Assembly (NCBI RefSeq): GCF_029227915.1
Contig: NC_079882.1
Location: forward strand, 30,558,001-30,622,000
DNA: 64,000 nucleotides
Origin: Hydractinia symbiolongicarpus
Lineage: Eukaryota > Cnidaria > Hydrozoa > Anthoathecata > Hydractiniidae
Reading direction: 5' to 3'
In this document: positions 36,105 through 48,670 of the stretch, in pieces
Layout of the letters: every line of letters begins with the position of its first letter
Numbering within the stretch: position 1 is the first letter of the stretch
Notes under the pieces: generated by a model
Told to the model about the DNA's origin: nothing
The model's input: the letters and a program-made list of their open reading frames with translations, nothing else
Database searches by the model: none
Translations under genes and position numbers: made by a program

Positions 36105-37678
36105 TTAGTCATTCGTATTTACATCTGGTACCAACTGTGGTAAAAAATTAACTAAATAACAACAAATAACCCATATCTTATTGAGTTCAGCAGCCATTGA
36201 TAGTTTGAAAACTGTTTGTAAAATTCGGTAATTTTTTATACGTTCGATTGCTCGTTCGACATGTACACGTACAGATGCTATTCTTCTAGTTTCGTTTTCC
36301 TCTAATAAACTTAGCTGAGGTTTTCCATCTAAAAATGGTGGAATATTTAATGTTACTCCATCAGGTAAATCTTCCTCGAGCTCAAATCCTCTATCAGCCA
36401 TCACAGAATCCCCAGGCTCTAGCAAATATATATATATACCACTATCTTTTGTTATTCGTTTATCCGAAAAGCGTCCACCATACAAATCAGAGACAAATGT
36501 CACTGATCCATCAGGAGCTATTCCGACTAATCCTTTTGCTGTATTATGGTGTTTGTAATTTGAAAAGGTACTGGACTGTGTGCGATATGACGTAGGCATT
36601 TCCACAAATACTTCTGTACAATCTAATATGACACGGGTATTTGGGTAACTTTTTTGAAAACATTTCGGCATTCTATTTTGTACTGTTTCTTTTGAAGCCC
36701 ATATTGGAAGCATACGGAATTGTGAATGTAAAAAATCTGTCCATGTAATCAATATTCTGCTTATGTGACTTGTCGACATATTAAATCGAACAGCCATATC
36801 TTCTAACAAAAGTCCACATCGAATTCGAACCAGTATCATAAAGAATTCTTCTTCTGCGCTCAATGATCGTGATCGGCCTCGTTTTGTAGAGTTTATATTT
36901 TTTGTATTTTCAGTGTTAGTATTTGAACCCCAATATATTAGTTTATTTGCAGCTGGTTGTAAATATTCTAAAACTGCTTTGAATAATTTATAAGATTCGA
37001 ATCCGGTATAAAACTTAAAGTGTGCTTCATTGTGTTTAAACCGGTCAATTGAAAATGCTATGTCACTTATAGTGGCTTGTTGTTTTTCAATAGTTTGATC
37101 AAGTTCCTTTTCATGAATTCTCATACAACTAATTTCGGCTCTCAATTTTTCCAACTCTTGTTTTAACTCTTCCTCCACAGATAATTCTGCAGCAATGTCA
37201 TTTGTCGTAGCCCTCACAGGAGAAAATAGTTGCAATTTACAGTTTGTACTGTTGAGAGTTTTTCTTGGTTTGCTAGCTGTTGGTTTGATAGTTTTTGGAC
37301 TATTGTGGGAACATTGTTCATATATGTCTTCTTTCCACCAGTGAAATGAACAGAGCAAACTCTATGCGATGTAGAAGGTACAAAATCCTTTCTACTGATC
37401 ATAAAAAGCCATTTCTTTCGAAGCTCTGAGTCTTTAGGAATGACATAAAAAGATAAGTCTGGATTCTTCTTTGAGTTGTTTTGACAGAGAGGTACACAGC
37501 AAGTTATCCCTCCTCCTTTACTTTTAGCTTGCAATAAAAAGCTTGAACTTGATGAAAAGTTTGAGCCAATGCTTGCAGGAGAGCCCAAGTTTTGAAAAAA
37601 ACTGTTGTCTTGATTAGAATTTTGTATATCGCTTTGGTTTTGAGTAGAATTAAGGATGAAGTGTACTTGTTCGGCCAT
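36105..37678 (-). pseudogene. THAP plus DDE_Tnp_4-type transposase, frame broken between domains
   Basis: The first part starts at ATG 37678 (good context AAAATGG). It carries a THAP finger with Cys at residues 60/61 and 65, Trp90, CSVHF at 108-112 and VPTIV at 123-127, the C2CH pattern that binds TIR DNA. This frame stops at 37214. The catalytic part is in the -1 frame, open from 37358 to 36105. It has a Glu/Lys-rich coiled coil (about 37193-37044), a helix-turn-helix-like segment with LEDMAVRFNMSTSHISRIL, and the DDE triad in VILDCTE (Asp codon 36623-36621), ADRGF (Asp codon 36395-36393) and HVERAIER (Glu codon 36257-36255). DLYGGRFSD and NYKHHNTAKGL are typical of PIF/Harbinger-like transposases. 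The change of frame must fall within 37214-37358, where I find no good splice pair that joins the two. A one-base indel in this copy, an assembly error or recoding would each explain it. Apart from this break the reading is intact. Confidence 0.82.
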
Positions 37679-37714
37679 TTTTGTTACTACGAATGGTTTG
37701 TTTACGTTTTCGCG

Positions 37715-37766
37715 GAATACAACTACCATAATGCATTGCGAATTAGCCGTATAGAGGGAACGGGGA
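37715..37766 (-). repeat. Right terminal inverted repeat, second transposon
   Basis: Perfect inverted copy of 34067-34118, ending GGAACGGGGA, followed by ATTGGCTC of the satellite. It lies 36 bp upstream of the transposase ATG, so it probably overlaps the transposase promoter. Confidence 0.95.
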
Positions 37767-40700
37767 ATTGGCTCATTTATCACATTTATAATCTCAAAGT
37801 CCAAAATCAGTTAAATTAAGTCCCACAGTCAATCGTTTCACTGTTAAAAGCGATGCAACCTGGTAATATCAGAAACATAACGCAAAATACATGTTGGTAC
37901 GAATGTGTGACGCAGCCGTTGTAACTTAAACGCACTGATACCGTTAGAAAGTCAATGAAATAAAGTTTTTGAAACTGTCTCCATTTCCTCAGCGCACGAT
38001 AACGGCTAAGATTTGTCCCACAATACAAAATGACTCATTTATCTACATTTTCTAATAAAGCGCTCTCACAGCGCACAGTGTAATTGTTGAGGACAAACAA
38101 TCATGTCAAATTAAGAAGAATGTTCTTTCTTAGGGTCCAATTGTTTCAATTATCACATTCATAAGTTCAAAGTCCAAAATCAGTTCAATTAAGTCCCACA
38201 GTCAATTTGTTCACTGTTTTAAGCCATGCAACTTGGTAATGTCTGAAACATATCGCTAAACACATGTTGGTACGAATATGTGACGCGACCGTTGTACTTC
38301 AAGTGGACGAATACCGTTAGAAACTCAATGAATTGTAGTTTTTGAAACTCTCTCTATATCTTCAGCGCGAGCTAACCGCTAGGATTGGTCCCACAGTAAA
38401 AGAGGACTGATTTATCTACATTTTTAAATAAAGCGCTATCACAGCGCCCAGTGAAATCGTTGAGTCCAAGCAATCATGCCAAATTAAGAAGAATGTTATT
38501 TCTTGGAGTCCATTTGTCTCATTTATCACATTTATAGGTTCAAAGTCTAAAATCAGTTCAATTAAGTCCCACAGTCAATTGTTTCACTGTTAAAAGCCAT
38601 GCAACCTGGTAATAAATGAAGTATATCGCTAAATACATGTTGGTACGAATACGTGACGCAACCGTTGTAACTCAAACGGAGTGATACCGTTACAAATTCA
38701 ATAAATTTTAGTTTTTGAAAATGTCTCTATTTCTTCAGCGCGAGCTAACGGCTAGGATTTGTCCCACAGTAAAAAATGACTTACTTATCTACATTTTTTA
38801 ATAAAGCGCTATCACAGCGCCCAGTGTAATCGTTGAGTTCAAGCAATCATGTCAAATTAGGAAGAATGTTATTTCTTGGAGTCCAATTATCTCATTTATC
38901 ACATTTATAAGTTCAAAGTCCAAAATCAGTTCAATTAAGTCCCACAGTCAATCGCTTCACTGTTAAAAGCGATGCAACCTGGTAATATCAGAAACATAAA
39001 CCTAACTACATGTTGGTAGGAATATGTGACGCAGCCGTTGTAACTCAAACGCACTAATACCGTTATAAAGTCAATGAAATAAAGTTTTTGAAACTGTCTC
39101 CATTTCCTCAGCGTTCGCTAACGGCTAAGATTTGTCCCACAATACAAAATGACTTATTTATCTAAATTTCTAAATGAAGTGCTACGGCAGCGACCAGAGT
39201 AACCGCTGAATTCCAGCAATCATGTCAAAATGTGAAGAATGTTATTTCTTGGAGTCCAATTGTCTCATTTATCACATTCATAAGTTCAAAGTCCAAAATC
39301 AGTCCAACTAAGTCCCTCGGTCAATTGTTTCACACTTAAGAGCCATGCAACCTGGTAATATCTGAAACATATCACTAAATACACATGGTACGAATATGTG
39401 ACGCAACCGTTGTAATTCAAACGCACTGATACCGTTAAAAAGTCAATGAAATAAGTTTTTTGAAACTGTCTCCATTTCCTCTGCGCGCGCCAACGGCTAA
39501 GATTGGTCCCCCAGTACAAAATGACTTATTTATTTACATTTTTTAATAAAGCGCTCTCACAGCGCCCAGTGTAATCGTTGAGGACAAACAATCATGTCAA
39601 ATTAAGAAGAATGTTATTTCTTGGAGTCCAATTGTCTCATTTATCACATTCACAAGTTCAAATTCCAAAATCAGTTCAACTAAGTCCCTCGGTCAATTGT
39701 TTCACTGTTAAGAGCCATGCAACCTGGTAATATCTGAATCATATCACTAAATACACGTTGGTACGAATATGTGACGCAACCGTTGTAACTCAAACGCACT
39801 GATACCGTTAGAAAGTCAATGAAATAAGTTTTTTGAAACTGTCTCCATTTCCTCAGGGCGCGCCAACGGCTAAGATTTGTCCCACAATACAAAATGACTC
39901 ATTTATCTAAATTTCTAAATGAAGCGCTACCGCAGCGGCCAGTGTAACCGTTGAATTCCAGCAATCATGTCAAAATGTGAAGAATGTTATTTCTTGGAGT
40001 CCAATTGTCTCATTTATCACATTTATAAGTTCAAAGTCCAAAATCAGTTCAACTAAGTCCCTCGGTCAATTGTTTCACTGTTAAAAGCCATGCAACCTGG
40101 TAATATCTGAAACAAATCACTAAATACACGTTGGTACGAATATGTGACGCAGCCGTTGTAACTCAAACGTACTGATACCGTTAGAAAGTCAATGAAATAT
40201 AGTTGTTAAAACTGTCTCCATTTCCTCAGCGCGCGCCAATGGCTAAGATTGGTCCCACAGTACAAAATGACTTATTTATCTTCATTTTTAAATAAAGCGC
40301 TACCACAGCGCCCAGTGTAATCGTTGAGTTTAATCAATCTTGTATAATTAAGAAGAATGTTATTTCTTGGAGTCCAATTGGCTCATTTATCACATTTATA
40401 ATCTCAAAGTCCAAAATCAGTTAAATTAAGTCCCACAGTCAATCGTTTCACTGTTAAAAGCGATGCAACCTGGTAATATCAGAAACATAACACAAAATAC
40501 ATGTTGGTACGAATGTGTGACGCAGCCGTTGTAACTCAAACGCACTGATACCGTTAGAAAGTCAATGAAATAAAGTTTTTGAAACTGTCTCCATTTCCTC
40601 AGCGCACGATAACGGCTAAGATTTGTCCCACAATACAAAATGACTCATTTATCTACATTTTCTAATAAAGCGCTCTCACAGCGCACAGTGTAATTGTTGA

Positions 40701-42735
40701 GGACAAACAATCATGTCAAATTAAGAAGAATGTTCTTTCTTAGAGTCCAATTGTTTCAATTATCACATTCATAAGTTCAAAGTCCAAAATCAGTTCAATT
40801 AAGTCCCACAGTCAATTGGTTCACTGTTTTAAGCCATGCAACTTGGTAATGTCTGAAACATATCGCTAAACACATGTTGGTACGAATATGTGACGCGACC
40901 GTTGTACTTCAAGTGGACGAATACCGTTAGAAACTCAATGAATTGTAGTTTTTGAAACTCTCTCTATATCTTCAGCGCGAGCTAACGGCTAGGATTGGTC
41001 CCACAGTAAAAGATGACTGATTTATCTACATTTTTTAATAAAGCGCTATCACAGCGCCCAGTGAAATCGTTGAGTCCAAGCAATCATGCCAAATTAAGAA
41101 GAATGTTATTTCTTGGAGTCCATTTGTCTCATTTATCACATTTATAGGTTCAAAGTCTAAAATCAGTTCAATTAAGTCCCACAGTCAATTGTTTCACTGT
41201 TAAAAGCCATGCAACCTGGTAATAATTGAAGTATATCGCTAAATACATGTTGGTACGAATACGTGACGCAACCGTTGTAACTCAAACGGAGTGATACCGT
41301 TACAAATTCAATAAAATTTAGTTTTTGAAAATGTCTCTATTTCTTCAGCGCGAGCTAACGGCTAGGATTTGTCCCACAGTAAAAAATGACTTACTTATCT
41401 ACATTTTTTAATAAAGCGCTATCACAGCGCCCAGTGTAATCGTTGAGTTCAAGCAATCATGTCAAATTAGGAAGAATGTTATTTCTTGGAGTCCAATTCT
41501 CTCATTTATCACATTTATAAGTTCAAAGTCCAAAATCAGTTCAATTAAGTCCCACAGTCAATTGGTTCACTGTTATAAGCCATGCAACTTGGTAATGTCT
41601 GAAACATATCGCTAAACACGTGTTGGTACGAAAATGTGACGCAACCGTTGTGCCTCAAGCGGACTGATACCGTTAGAAACTTAATGAAATATAGTTTTTG
41701 AAACTGTCGCTATTTCTTCAGCTCGCGCTAACGGCTAGGATTGGTCCCACAGTATAAAATGACCTACTTATCTAAACTTTTAAATGAAGCGATACCGCAG
41801 CGCCCAGTGTAACCGCTGAATTCCAGCAATCATGGCAAAATAAGAAGAATGTTATTTCTTGGCGTCCAATTGGCTTATTTATCACATTTATAATGTCAAA
41901 GTCCAAAATCAGTTCAATTAAGTCCCACAGTCAATCGCTTCACTGTTAAAAGCGATGCAACCTGGTAATATCAGAAACATAAACCTAACTACATGTTGGT
42001 ACGAATATGTGACGCAGCCGTTGTAACTCAAACGCACTAATACCGTTATAATGTCAATGAAATAAAGTTTTTGAAACTGTCTCCATTTCCTCAGCGTTCG
42101 CTAACGGCTAAGATTTGTCCCACAATACAAAATGACTTATTTATCTAAATTTCTAAATGAAGCGCTACGGCAGCGACCAGAGTAACCGCTGAATTCCAGC
42201 AATCATGTCAAAATGTGAAGAATGTTATTTCTTGGAGTCCAATTGTCTCATTTATCACATTCATAAGTTCAAAGTCCAAAATCAGTCCAACTAAGTCCCT
42301 CGGTCAATTGTTTCACACTTAAGAGCCATGCAACCTGGTAATATCTGAAACATATCACTAAATACACATGGTACGAATATGTGACGCAACCGTTGTAATT
42401 CAAACGCACTGATACCGTTAAAAAGTCAATGAAATAAGTTTTTTGAAACTGTCTCCATTTCCTCTGCGCGCGCCAACGGCTAAGATTGGTCCCCCAGTAC
42501 AAAATGACTTATTTATTTACATTTTTTAATAAAGCGCTCTCACAGCGCCCAGTGTAATCGTTGAGGACAAACAATCATGTCAAATTAAGAAGAATGTTAT
42601 TTCTTGGAGTCCAATTGTCTCATTTATCACATTCATAAGTTTAAATTCTAAAATCAGTTCAACTAAGTCCCTCGGTCAATTGTTTCACTGTTAAGAGCCA
42701 TGCAACCTGGTAATATCTGAATCATATCACTAAAT
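37767..42735 (+). repeat. Satellite array, right block, first part (2610-bp duplication)
   Basis: Satellite resumes in register after the transposon. 37767 to about 38955 matches 40377 to about 41565 at an offset of 2610 bp (seven monomers). Further on the offset becomes 2983 bp (eight monomers; identical frames at 39286-39519 and 42269-42502), because the second copy has one extra monomer at about 41550-41920. Many monomers here have the variants GAGCTAACGGCTAGG and TTTTTAATAAAGCGCT. No gene is seen. Confidence 0.93.
39872..41565 (+). repeat. Unoccupied duplicate of the second transposon's insertion site
   Basis: This stretch matches the satellite left of the transposon (from about 33560) and right of it (to about 38955) as one continuous sequence, with few differences. 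It shares rare variants such as AATCAATCTTGTATAATT, GTTAAATTAAG and GAATGTGTGACGC. The insertion point corresponds to AT at 40377-40378, so this copy shows the pre-insertion state. Confidence 0.9.
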
Positions 42736-43693
42736 ACACGTTGGTACGAATATGTGACGCAACCGTTGTGACTCAAACGGACTGATAGCGTTAGAAATTC
42801 AATGAAATATAGTTTTTGAAACTGTCGCTATTTCTTCAGCGCGCTAACGGCTAGGATTGGTCCCACAGTATAAAATGATTTATTTAACTAGATTTTTTAA
42901 TAAAGTGCTACCACAGCGCCCAGTGGTAATGCTCTGTTCCAGCAATCATTTCAAATTCGGAAGAACGTTTCTTCTTGGAGTACAGTTGTCTTATTGTTCA
43001 TATTTCTAGGGTCAAAGTCCAAAATCATTTCAATTAAGTCCCACAGTCATTCGTTTCATTGTTAAAAGCGATGCAACCTAGTAGAGTCAGAAAAATAACG
43101 CCAATTACATGTTGGTACGAATAAGTGACGCGACCGTTGTACTTTAAGCGGACGGATACCGTTAGAAACTCAATGAAATGTAGTTTTTAAAACTGTCTCT
43201 ATATCTTCAGCGCGTGCTAACGGCTAGGATTGCTCCCACAGTAAAAAATGACTTATTTATCTAAATTTTTAAATGAAGCGCTACCACAGCGCCCAGTGTA
43301 ATCGCTGAGTTCCAGCAACCATGTCAGATTAAGAAGAATGTTATTTCTTGGAGTCCAATAGCCTCATTTATCACATTTATAAGTTCAAAGTCAAAAATCA
43401 GTTCAACTAAGTCCCACATTCAATTGGTTCACTGTTAAAAGCCATGCAACTTGGTAATGTCTGAAACATATCGCTAGACACATGTTGGTACGAATATGTG
43501 ACGCGATCGTTGTACTTTAAGCGGACGGATACCGTTAGAAACTCAATGAAATGTAGTTTTTGAAACTGTCTCTATATCTTCAGCGCGTAGTAACGGCTAG
43601 GATTGATCCCCCAGTAAAAAATGACTTATTTATCTAAATTTTTAAATGAAGCGCTACCACAGCGCCCAGTGTAATCGCTGAGTTCCAGCAACC

Positions 43694-43947
43694 ATGTTAG
43701 GTTAAGAAGAATGTTATTTCTTGGAGTCCAATTGCCTCATTTATCACATTTATAAGTTCAAAGTCAAAAATCAGCTCAATTAAGTCCCACAGTCAATCGT
43801 TTTTGACGTAGTTTTTGAAACTGTCTCTACTTCTTCAGAGCCACTAACGGCAAGGATTGCTCCCACAGCAAAAAATGACTTATTTATCTAAATTTTTAAA
43901 TGAAGAGCTACCACAGCGCCCAGTGTAATCGCTGAGCTCCAGAAACC
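43694..43947 (+). repeat. Short satellite monomer (254 bp)
   Basis: Internal deletion of about 119 bp. CAATCGTTTT joins directly to GTAGTTTTTGAAACTG, losing the part with CATGTTGGTACGAATATG. It also has CACTAACGGCAAGG in place of GCTAACGGCTAGG. Confidence 0.9.
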
Positions 43948-46900
43948 ATGTCAGATTAAGAAGAATGTTATTTCTTGGAGTCCAATTGCCTCATTTATCA
44001 CATTTATAAGTTCAAAGTCCAAAATCCGTTCAATTAAGTCCCACAGTTAATCGTTGCACTGTTCAAAGCGATAAAACCTAGTAATATCAGAAACATATCG
44101 CTAAATACATGTTGGTACGAATATGTGACGCAACCGTTGTAATTCAAACGCACTGATACCGTTAAAAAGTCAATGAAATAAGTTTTTTGAAACTGTCTCC
44201 ATTTCCTCTGCGCGCGCCAACGGCTAAGATTGGTCCCCCAGTACAAAATGACTTATTTATCTACATTTTTTAATAAAGCGCTCTCACAGCGCCCAGTGTA
44301 ATTGTTGAGGACAAACAATCATGTCAAATTAAGAAGAATGTTATTTCTTGGAGTCCAATTGTCTCATTTATCACATTCATAAGTTCAAAGTCAAAATCAG
44401 TTCAACTAAGTCCCTCGGTCAATTGTTTCACTGTTAAGAGCCATGCAACCTGGTAATATCTGAATCATATCACTAAATACACGTTGGTACGAATATGTGA
44501 CGCAACCGTTGTAACTCAAACGCAATGATACCGTTAGAAAGTCAATGAAATAAGTTTTTTGAAACTGTCTCCATTTCCTCTGCGCGCGCCAACGGCTAAG
44601 ATTGCTCCCACAGCAAAAAATGACTTATTTATCTAAATTTTTAAATGAAGAGCTACCACAGCGCCCAGTGTAATCGCTGAGCTCCAGCAACCATGTCAGA
44701 TTAAGAAGAATGTTATTTCTTGGAGTCCAATTGCCTCATTTATCACATTTATAAGTTCAAAGTCCAAAATCCGTTTAATTAAGTCCCACAGTTAATCGTT
44801 GCACTGTTCAAAGCGATAAAACCTAGTAATATCAGAAACATATCGCTAAATACATGTTGGTACGAATATGTGACGCAACTGTGTAACTCAAACAGAGTTA
44901 TACCGTTACAAATTCAATGAAATTTAGCTTTTGAAAATGTCTCTATTTCTTCAGCGCGAGCTAACGGCTAGGATTGGTCCCACAGTAAAAAATGATTTAT
45001 CTACAATTTTAAATAAGGCGCTATCACAGCGCCCAGTGTAATCGTTGAGTTCAAGCAATTATGTCAAATTAAGAAGAGTGTTATTTCTTGGAGTCCAATT
45101 GTCTCATTTATCACATTTATAAGTTCAAAGTCCAAGATCAGTTCAATTAAGTCCCACAGTCAATTGGTTCACTGTTAAAAGCCATGCAACTTGGTAATGT
45201 CTGAAACATATCGCTAAACACATGTTGGTACGAACATGTGACGCGGCCGTTGTGCTTTAAGCGGACGGATACCGTTAGAAACTCAATGAAGTGTAGTTTT
45301 TGAAACTGTCTCTATATCTTCAGCGCGTTCTAACGGCTAGGATTGCTCCCACAGTAAAAATTGATTTACTTATCTAAATTTTTTAATGAAGCGCTACCAC
45401 AGCGCCCAGTGTAATCGCTGAGTTCCAGCAACCATGTCAGATTAAGAAGAATGTTATTTCTTGGAGTTCAATTGTCTCATTTATCACATTTATAAGTTCA
45501 AAGTCCAAAATCAGTTCAATTAAGTCCCACAGTCAATTCGTTCACTGTTAAAAGCCATGCAACTTGGTAATATCTGAAACATATCGCTAAAGCCATGTTG
45601 GAACGAATATGTGGCGCGACCGATGAACTTCAAGCCGACGGAAACCGTTAGAAACTCAATAAAATGTAGTTTTTGAAACTGTATCTATATCTTCAGCGCG
45701 AGCTAACGGCTAGGATTGGTCCCACAGTAAAAGATGACTGATTTATCTACATTTTTTAATAAAACGCTATCACAGCGCCCAGTGTAATTGTTGAGTCCAA
45801 GCAATCATGCCAAATTAAGAAGAATGTTATTTCTTGGAGTCCAATTGCCTCATTTATCACATTTGTAAGTTCAAAGTCAAAAATCAGTTCAATTAAGTCC
45901 AACATCCAATTGGTTCACTGTTAAAAGCCATGCAACTTGGTAATGTCTGAAACATATCGCTAAACACATATTTGTACGAATATGTGACGCGATCGTTGTA
46001 CTTTAAGCGGACGGATACCGTTAGCAACTCAATGAAATGTAGTTTTTGAAACTGTCTCTATATCTTCAGCGCGTGCTAACGGCTAGGATTGCTCCCACAG
46101 TAAAAAATGACTGATTTATCTAAATTTTTAAATGAAGCGCTACCACAGCGCCCAGTGTAATCGCTGAGTTCCAGCAACCATGTCAGATTAAGAAGAATGT
46201 TATTTCTTGGAGTCCAATTGCCTCATTTATCACATTTATAAGTTCAAAGTCCAAAATCCGTTTAATTAAGTCCCACAGTTAATCGTTGCACTGTTCAAAG
46301 CGATAAAACCTAGTAATATCAGAAACATATCGCTAAATACATGTTGGTACGAATATGTGACGCAACTGTGTAACTCAAACAGAGTTATACCGTTACAAAT
46401 TCAATGAAATTTAGTTTTAGAAAACGTCTCTATTTCTTCAGCGCGAGCTAACGGCTAGGATTGGTCCCACAGTAAAAAATGACTTATTTATCTAAATTTC
46501 TTATAAAAGGGCTATCATAGCGCCCAGTGTAACTGTTGAGTTCAAGCAATCATTTCAAATTAAGAAGAATGTTATTTCTTGGTGTTCTATTGTCTCATTT
46601 ATCACATTTATAAGTTCAAAGTCCAAAATCAGTTCAATTAAGTCCCACAGTCAATTCGTTCACTCTTAAAAGCCATGCAACTTTGTAATATCTGAAACAT
46701 ATCGCTAAACTCATGTTGGAACGAATATGTGACGCGACCGATGAACTTCAAGCCGACGGAAACCGTTAGAAACTCAATAAAATGTAGTTTTTGAAACTGT
46801 ATCTATATCTTCAGCGCGAGCTAACGGCTAGGATTGGTCCCACAGTAAAAGATGACTGATTTATCTACATTTTTTAATAAAACGCTATCACAGTGCCCAG

Positions 46901-47669
46901 TGTAATTGTTGAGTCCAAGCAATCATGCCACATTAAGAAGAATGTTATTTCTTGGAGTCCAATTGTCTCATTTATCACATTTATAAGTTCAAAGCCCAAA
47001 ATCAGATCAATTAAGTCCCACAGTCAATTGTTTCACTGTTAAAAGCCATGCAACTTGGTAATTTCTGAAACAGATCGCTAAACACGTGTTGGTACGAAAA
47101 TGTGAGGCAACCGTTGTGCCTCAAGCGGATTGATAGCGTTAGAAACTTAATGAAATATAGTTTTTGAAACTGTCGCTATTTCTTCAGCTCGCGCTAACGG
47201 CTAGGATTGGTCCCACAGTATAAAATGACCTACTTATTTAAACTTTTAAATGAAGCGATACCGCAGCGCCCAGTGTAACCGCTGAATTCCAGCAATCATG
47301 GCAAAATAAGAAGAATGTTATTTCTTGGCGATCAATTGCCTCATTTATCACATTTATAAGTTCAAAGTCCAAAATCCGTTCAATTAAGTCCCACAGTTAA
47401 TCGTTGCACTGTTCAAAGCGATAAAACCTAGTAATATCAGAAACATATCGCTAAATACATGTTGGTACGAATATGTGACGCAACTGTGTAACTCAAACAG
47501 AGTTATACCGTTACAAATTCAATGAAAGTTAGTTTTTGAAACTGCCTCTATATCTTCAGCGCGTTCTAACGGCTAGGATTGCTCCCACAGTAAAAAATGA
47601 TTTACTGATCTAAATTTTTAAATGAAGCGCTACCACAGCGCCTAGTGTAATCGCTGAGTTCCAGCAACT

Positions 47670-47923
47670 ATGTCAGATTAAGAAGAATGTTATTTCTTGG
47701 AGTCCAATTGCCTGATTTATCACATTTATAAGTTCAAAGTCAAAAATCAGCTCAAACAAGTCCCACAGTCAATCGTTTTTGAAGTAGTTTTTGAAACTGT
47801 CTCTACTTCTTCAGAGCGACTAACGGCAAGCATTGCTCCCACAGTAAAAAATGACTTATTTATCTAAATTTTTAAATGAAGCGCTACCACAGCGCCCAGT
47901 GTAATCGCAGAGTTCCAGCAACC
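47670..47923 (+). repeat. Short satellite monomer (254 bp)
   Basis: Same deletion junction (CGTTTTTGAAGTAGTTTTTG). It belongs to the mosaic duplication shared with the copy at 52019. Confidence 0.9.
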
Positions 47924-48670
47924 ATGTCAGATTAAGAAGAATGTTATTTCTTGGAGTCCAATTGCCTCTTTTATCACATTTATAAGTTCAAAGTCCAAAA
48001 TCCGTTTAATTAAGTCTCACAGTTAATCGTTGCACTGTTCAAAGCGATAAAACCTAGTAATATCTTTAACATATCGCTAAATACATGTTGGTACGAATAT
48101 GTGACGCAACTGTGTAACTCAAACAGAGTTATACCGTTACAAATTCAATGAAATTTAGTTTTAGAAAACGTCTCTATTTCTTCAGCGCGAGCTAACGGCT
48201 AGGATTGGTCCCACAGTAAAAAATGACTTATTTATCTAAATTTCTTAATAAAGGGCTATCATAGCGCCCAGTGTAACTGTTGAGTTCAAGCAATCATGTC
48301 AAATTAAGAAGAATGTTATTTCTTGGTGTTCAATTGTCTCATTTATCACATTTATAAGTTCAAAGTCCAAAATCAGTTCAATTAAGTCCCACAGTCAATT
48401 CGTTCACTGTTAAAAGCCATGCAACTTGGTAATATCTGAAACATATCGCTAAACTCATGTTGGAACGAATATGTGACGCGACCGATGAACTTCAAGCGGA
48501 CGGAAACCGTTAGAAACTCAATAAAATGTAGTTTTTGAAACTGTATCTATATCTTCAGCGCAAGCTAACGGCTAGGATTGGTCCCACAGTAAAAGATGAC
48601 TGATTTATCTACATTTTTTAATAAAACGCTATCACAGCGCCCAGTGCAATCGTTGAGGACAAGCAATCAT

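Larger units (their letters stand above)
34067..37766 (+). mobile_element. ISL2EU-like (PIF/Harbinger-related) DNA transposon, 3700 bp
   Basis: The element has perfect 52-bp terminal inverted repeats starting TCCCCGTTCCCTCT. It encodes a SWIM plus YqaJ-type protein on the plus strand and a THAP plus DDE_Tnp_4-type transposase on the minus strand, arranged tail to tail. This gene pair, with a 2-bp AT target duplication, is what I know of the ISL2EU group. The target CCAATTGG is palindromic, so AT (34065-34066 and 37767-37768), AATT, or no duplication fit the sequence equally well. The perfect TIRs and open nuclease frame suggest a fairly recent insertion. The frame break in the transposase suggests this copy may not be autonomous, unless a splice or recoding event joins the parts. 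Confidence 0.88.

Noticed and set aside
36335-36595. 86-codon plus-strand frame within the transposase gene
   Set aside because: It is antisense to the catalytic core, which shows clear DDE motifs on the other strand.
37679-37804. 42-residue N-terminal extension of the transposase frame, starting in satellite DNA
   Set aside because: It crosses the TIR and flanking satellite, so it cannot be part of the element's own protein. The ATG at 37678 is inside the element, in good context, and precedes the THAP domain.
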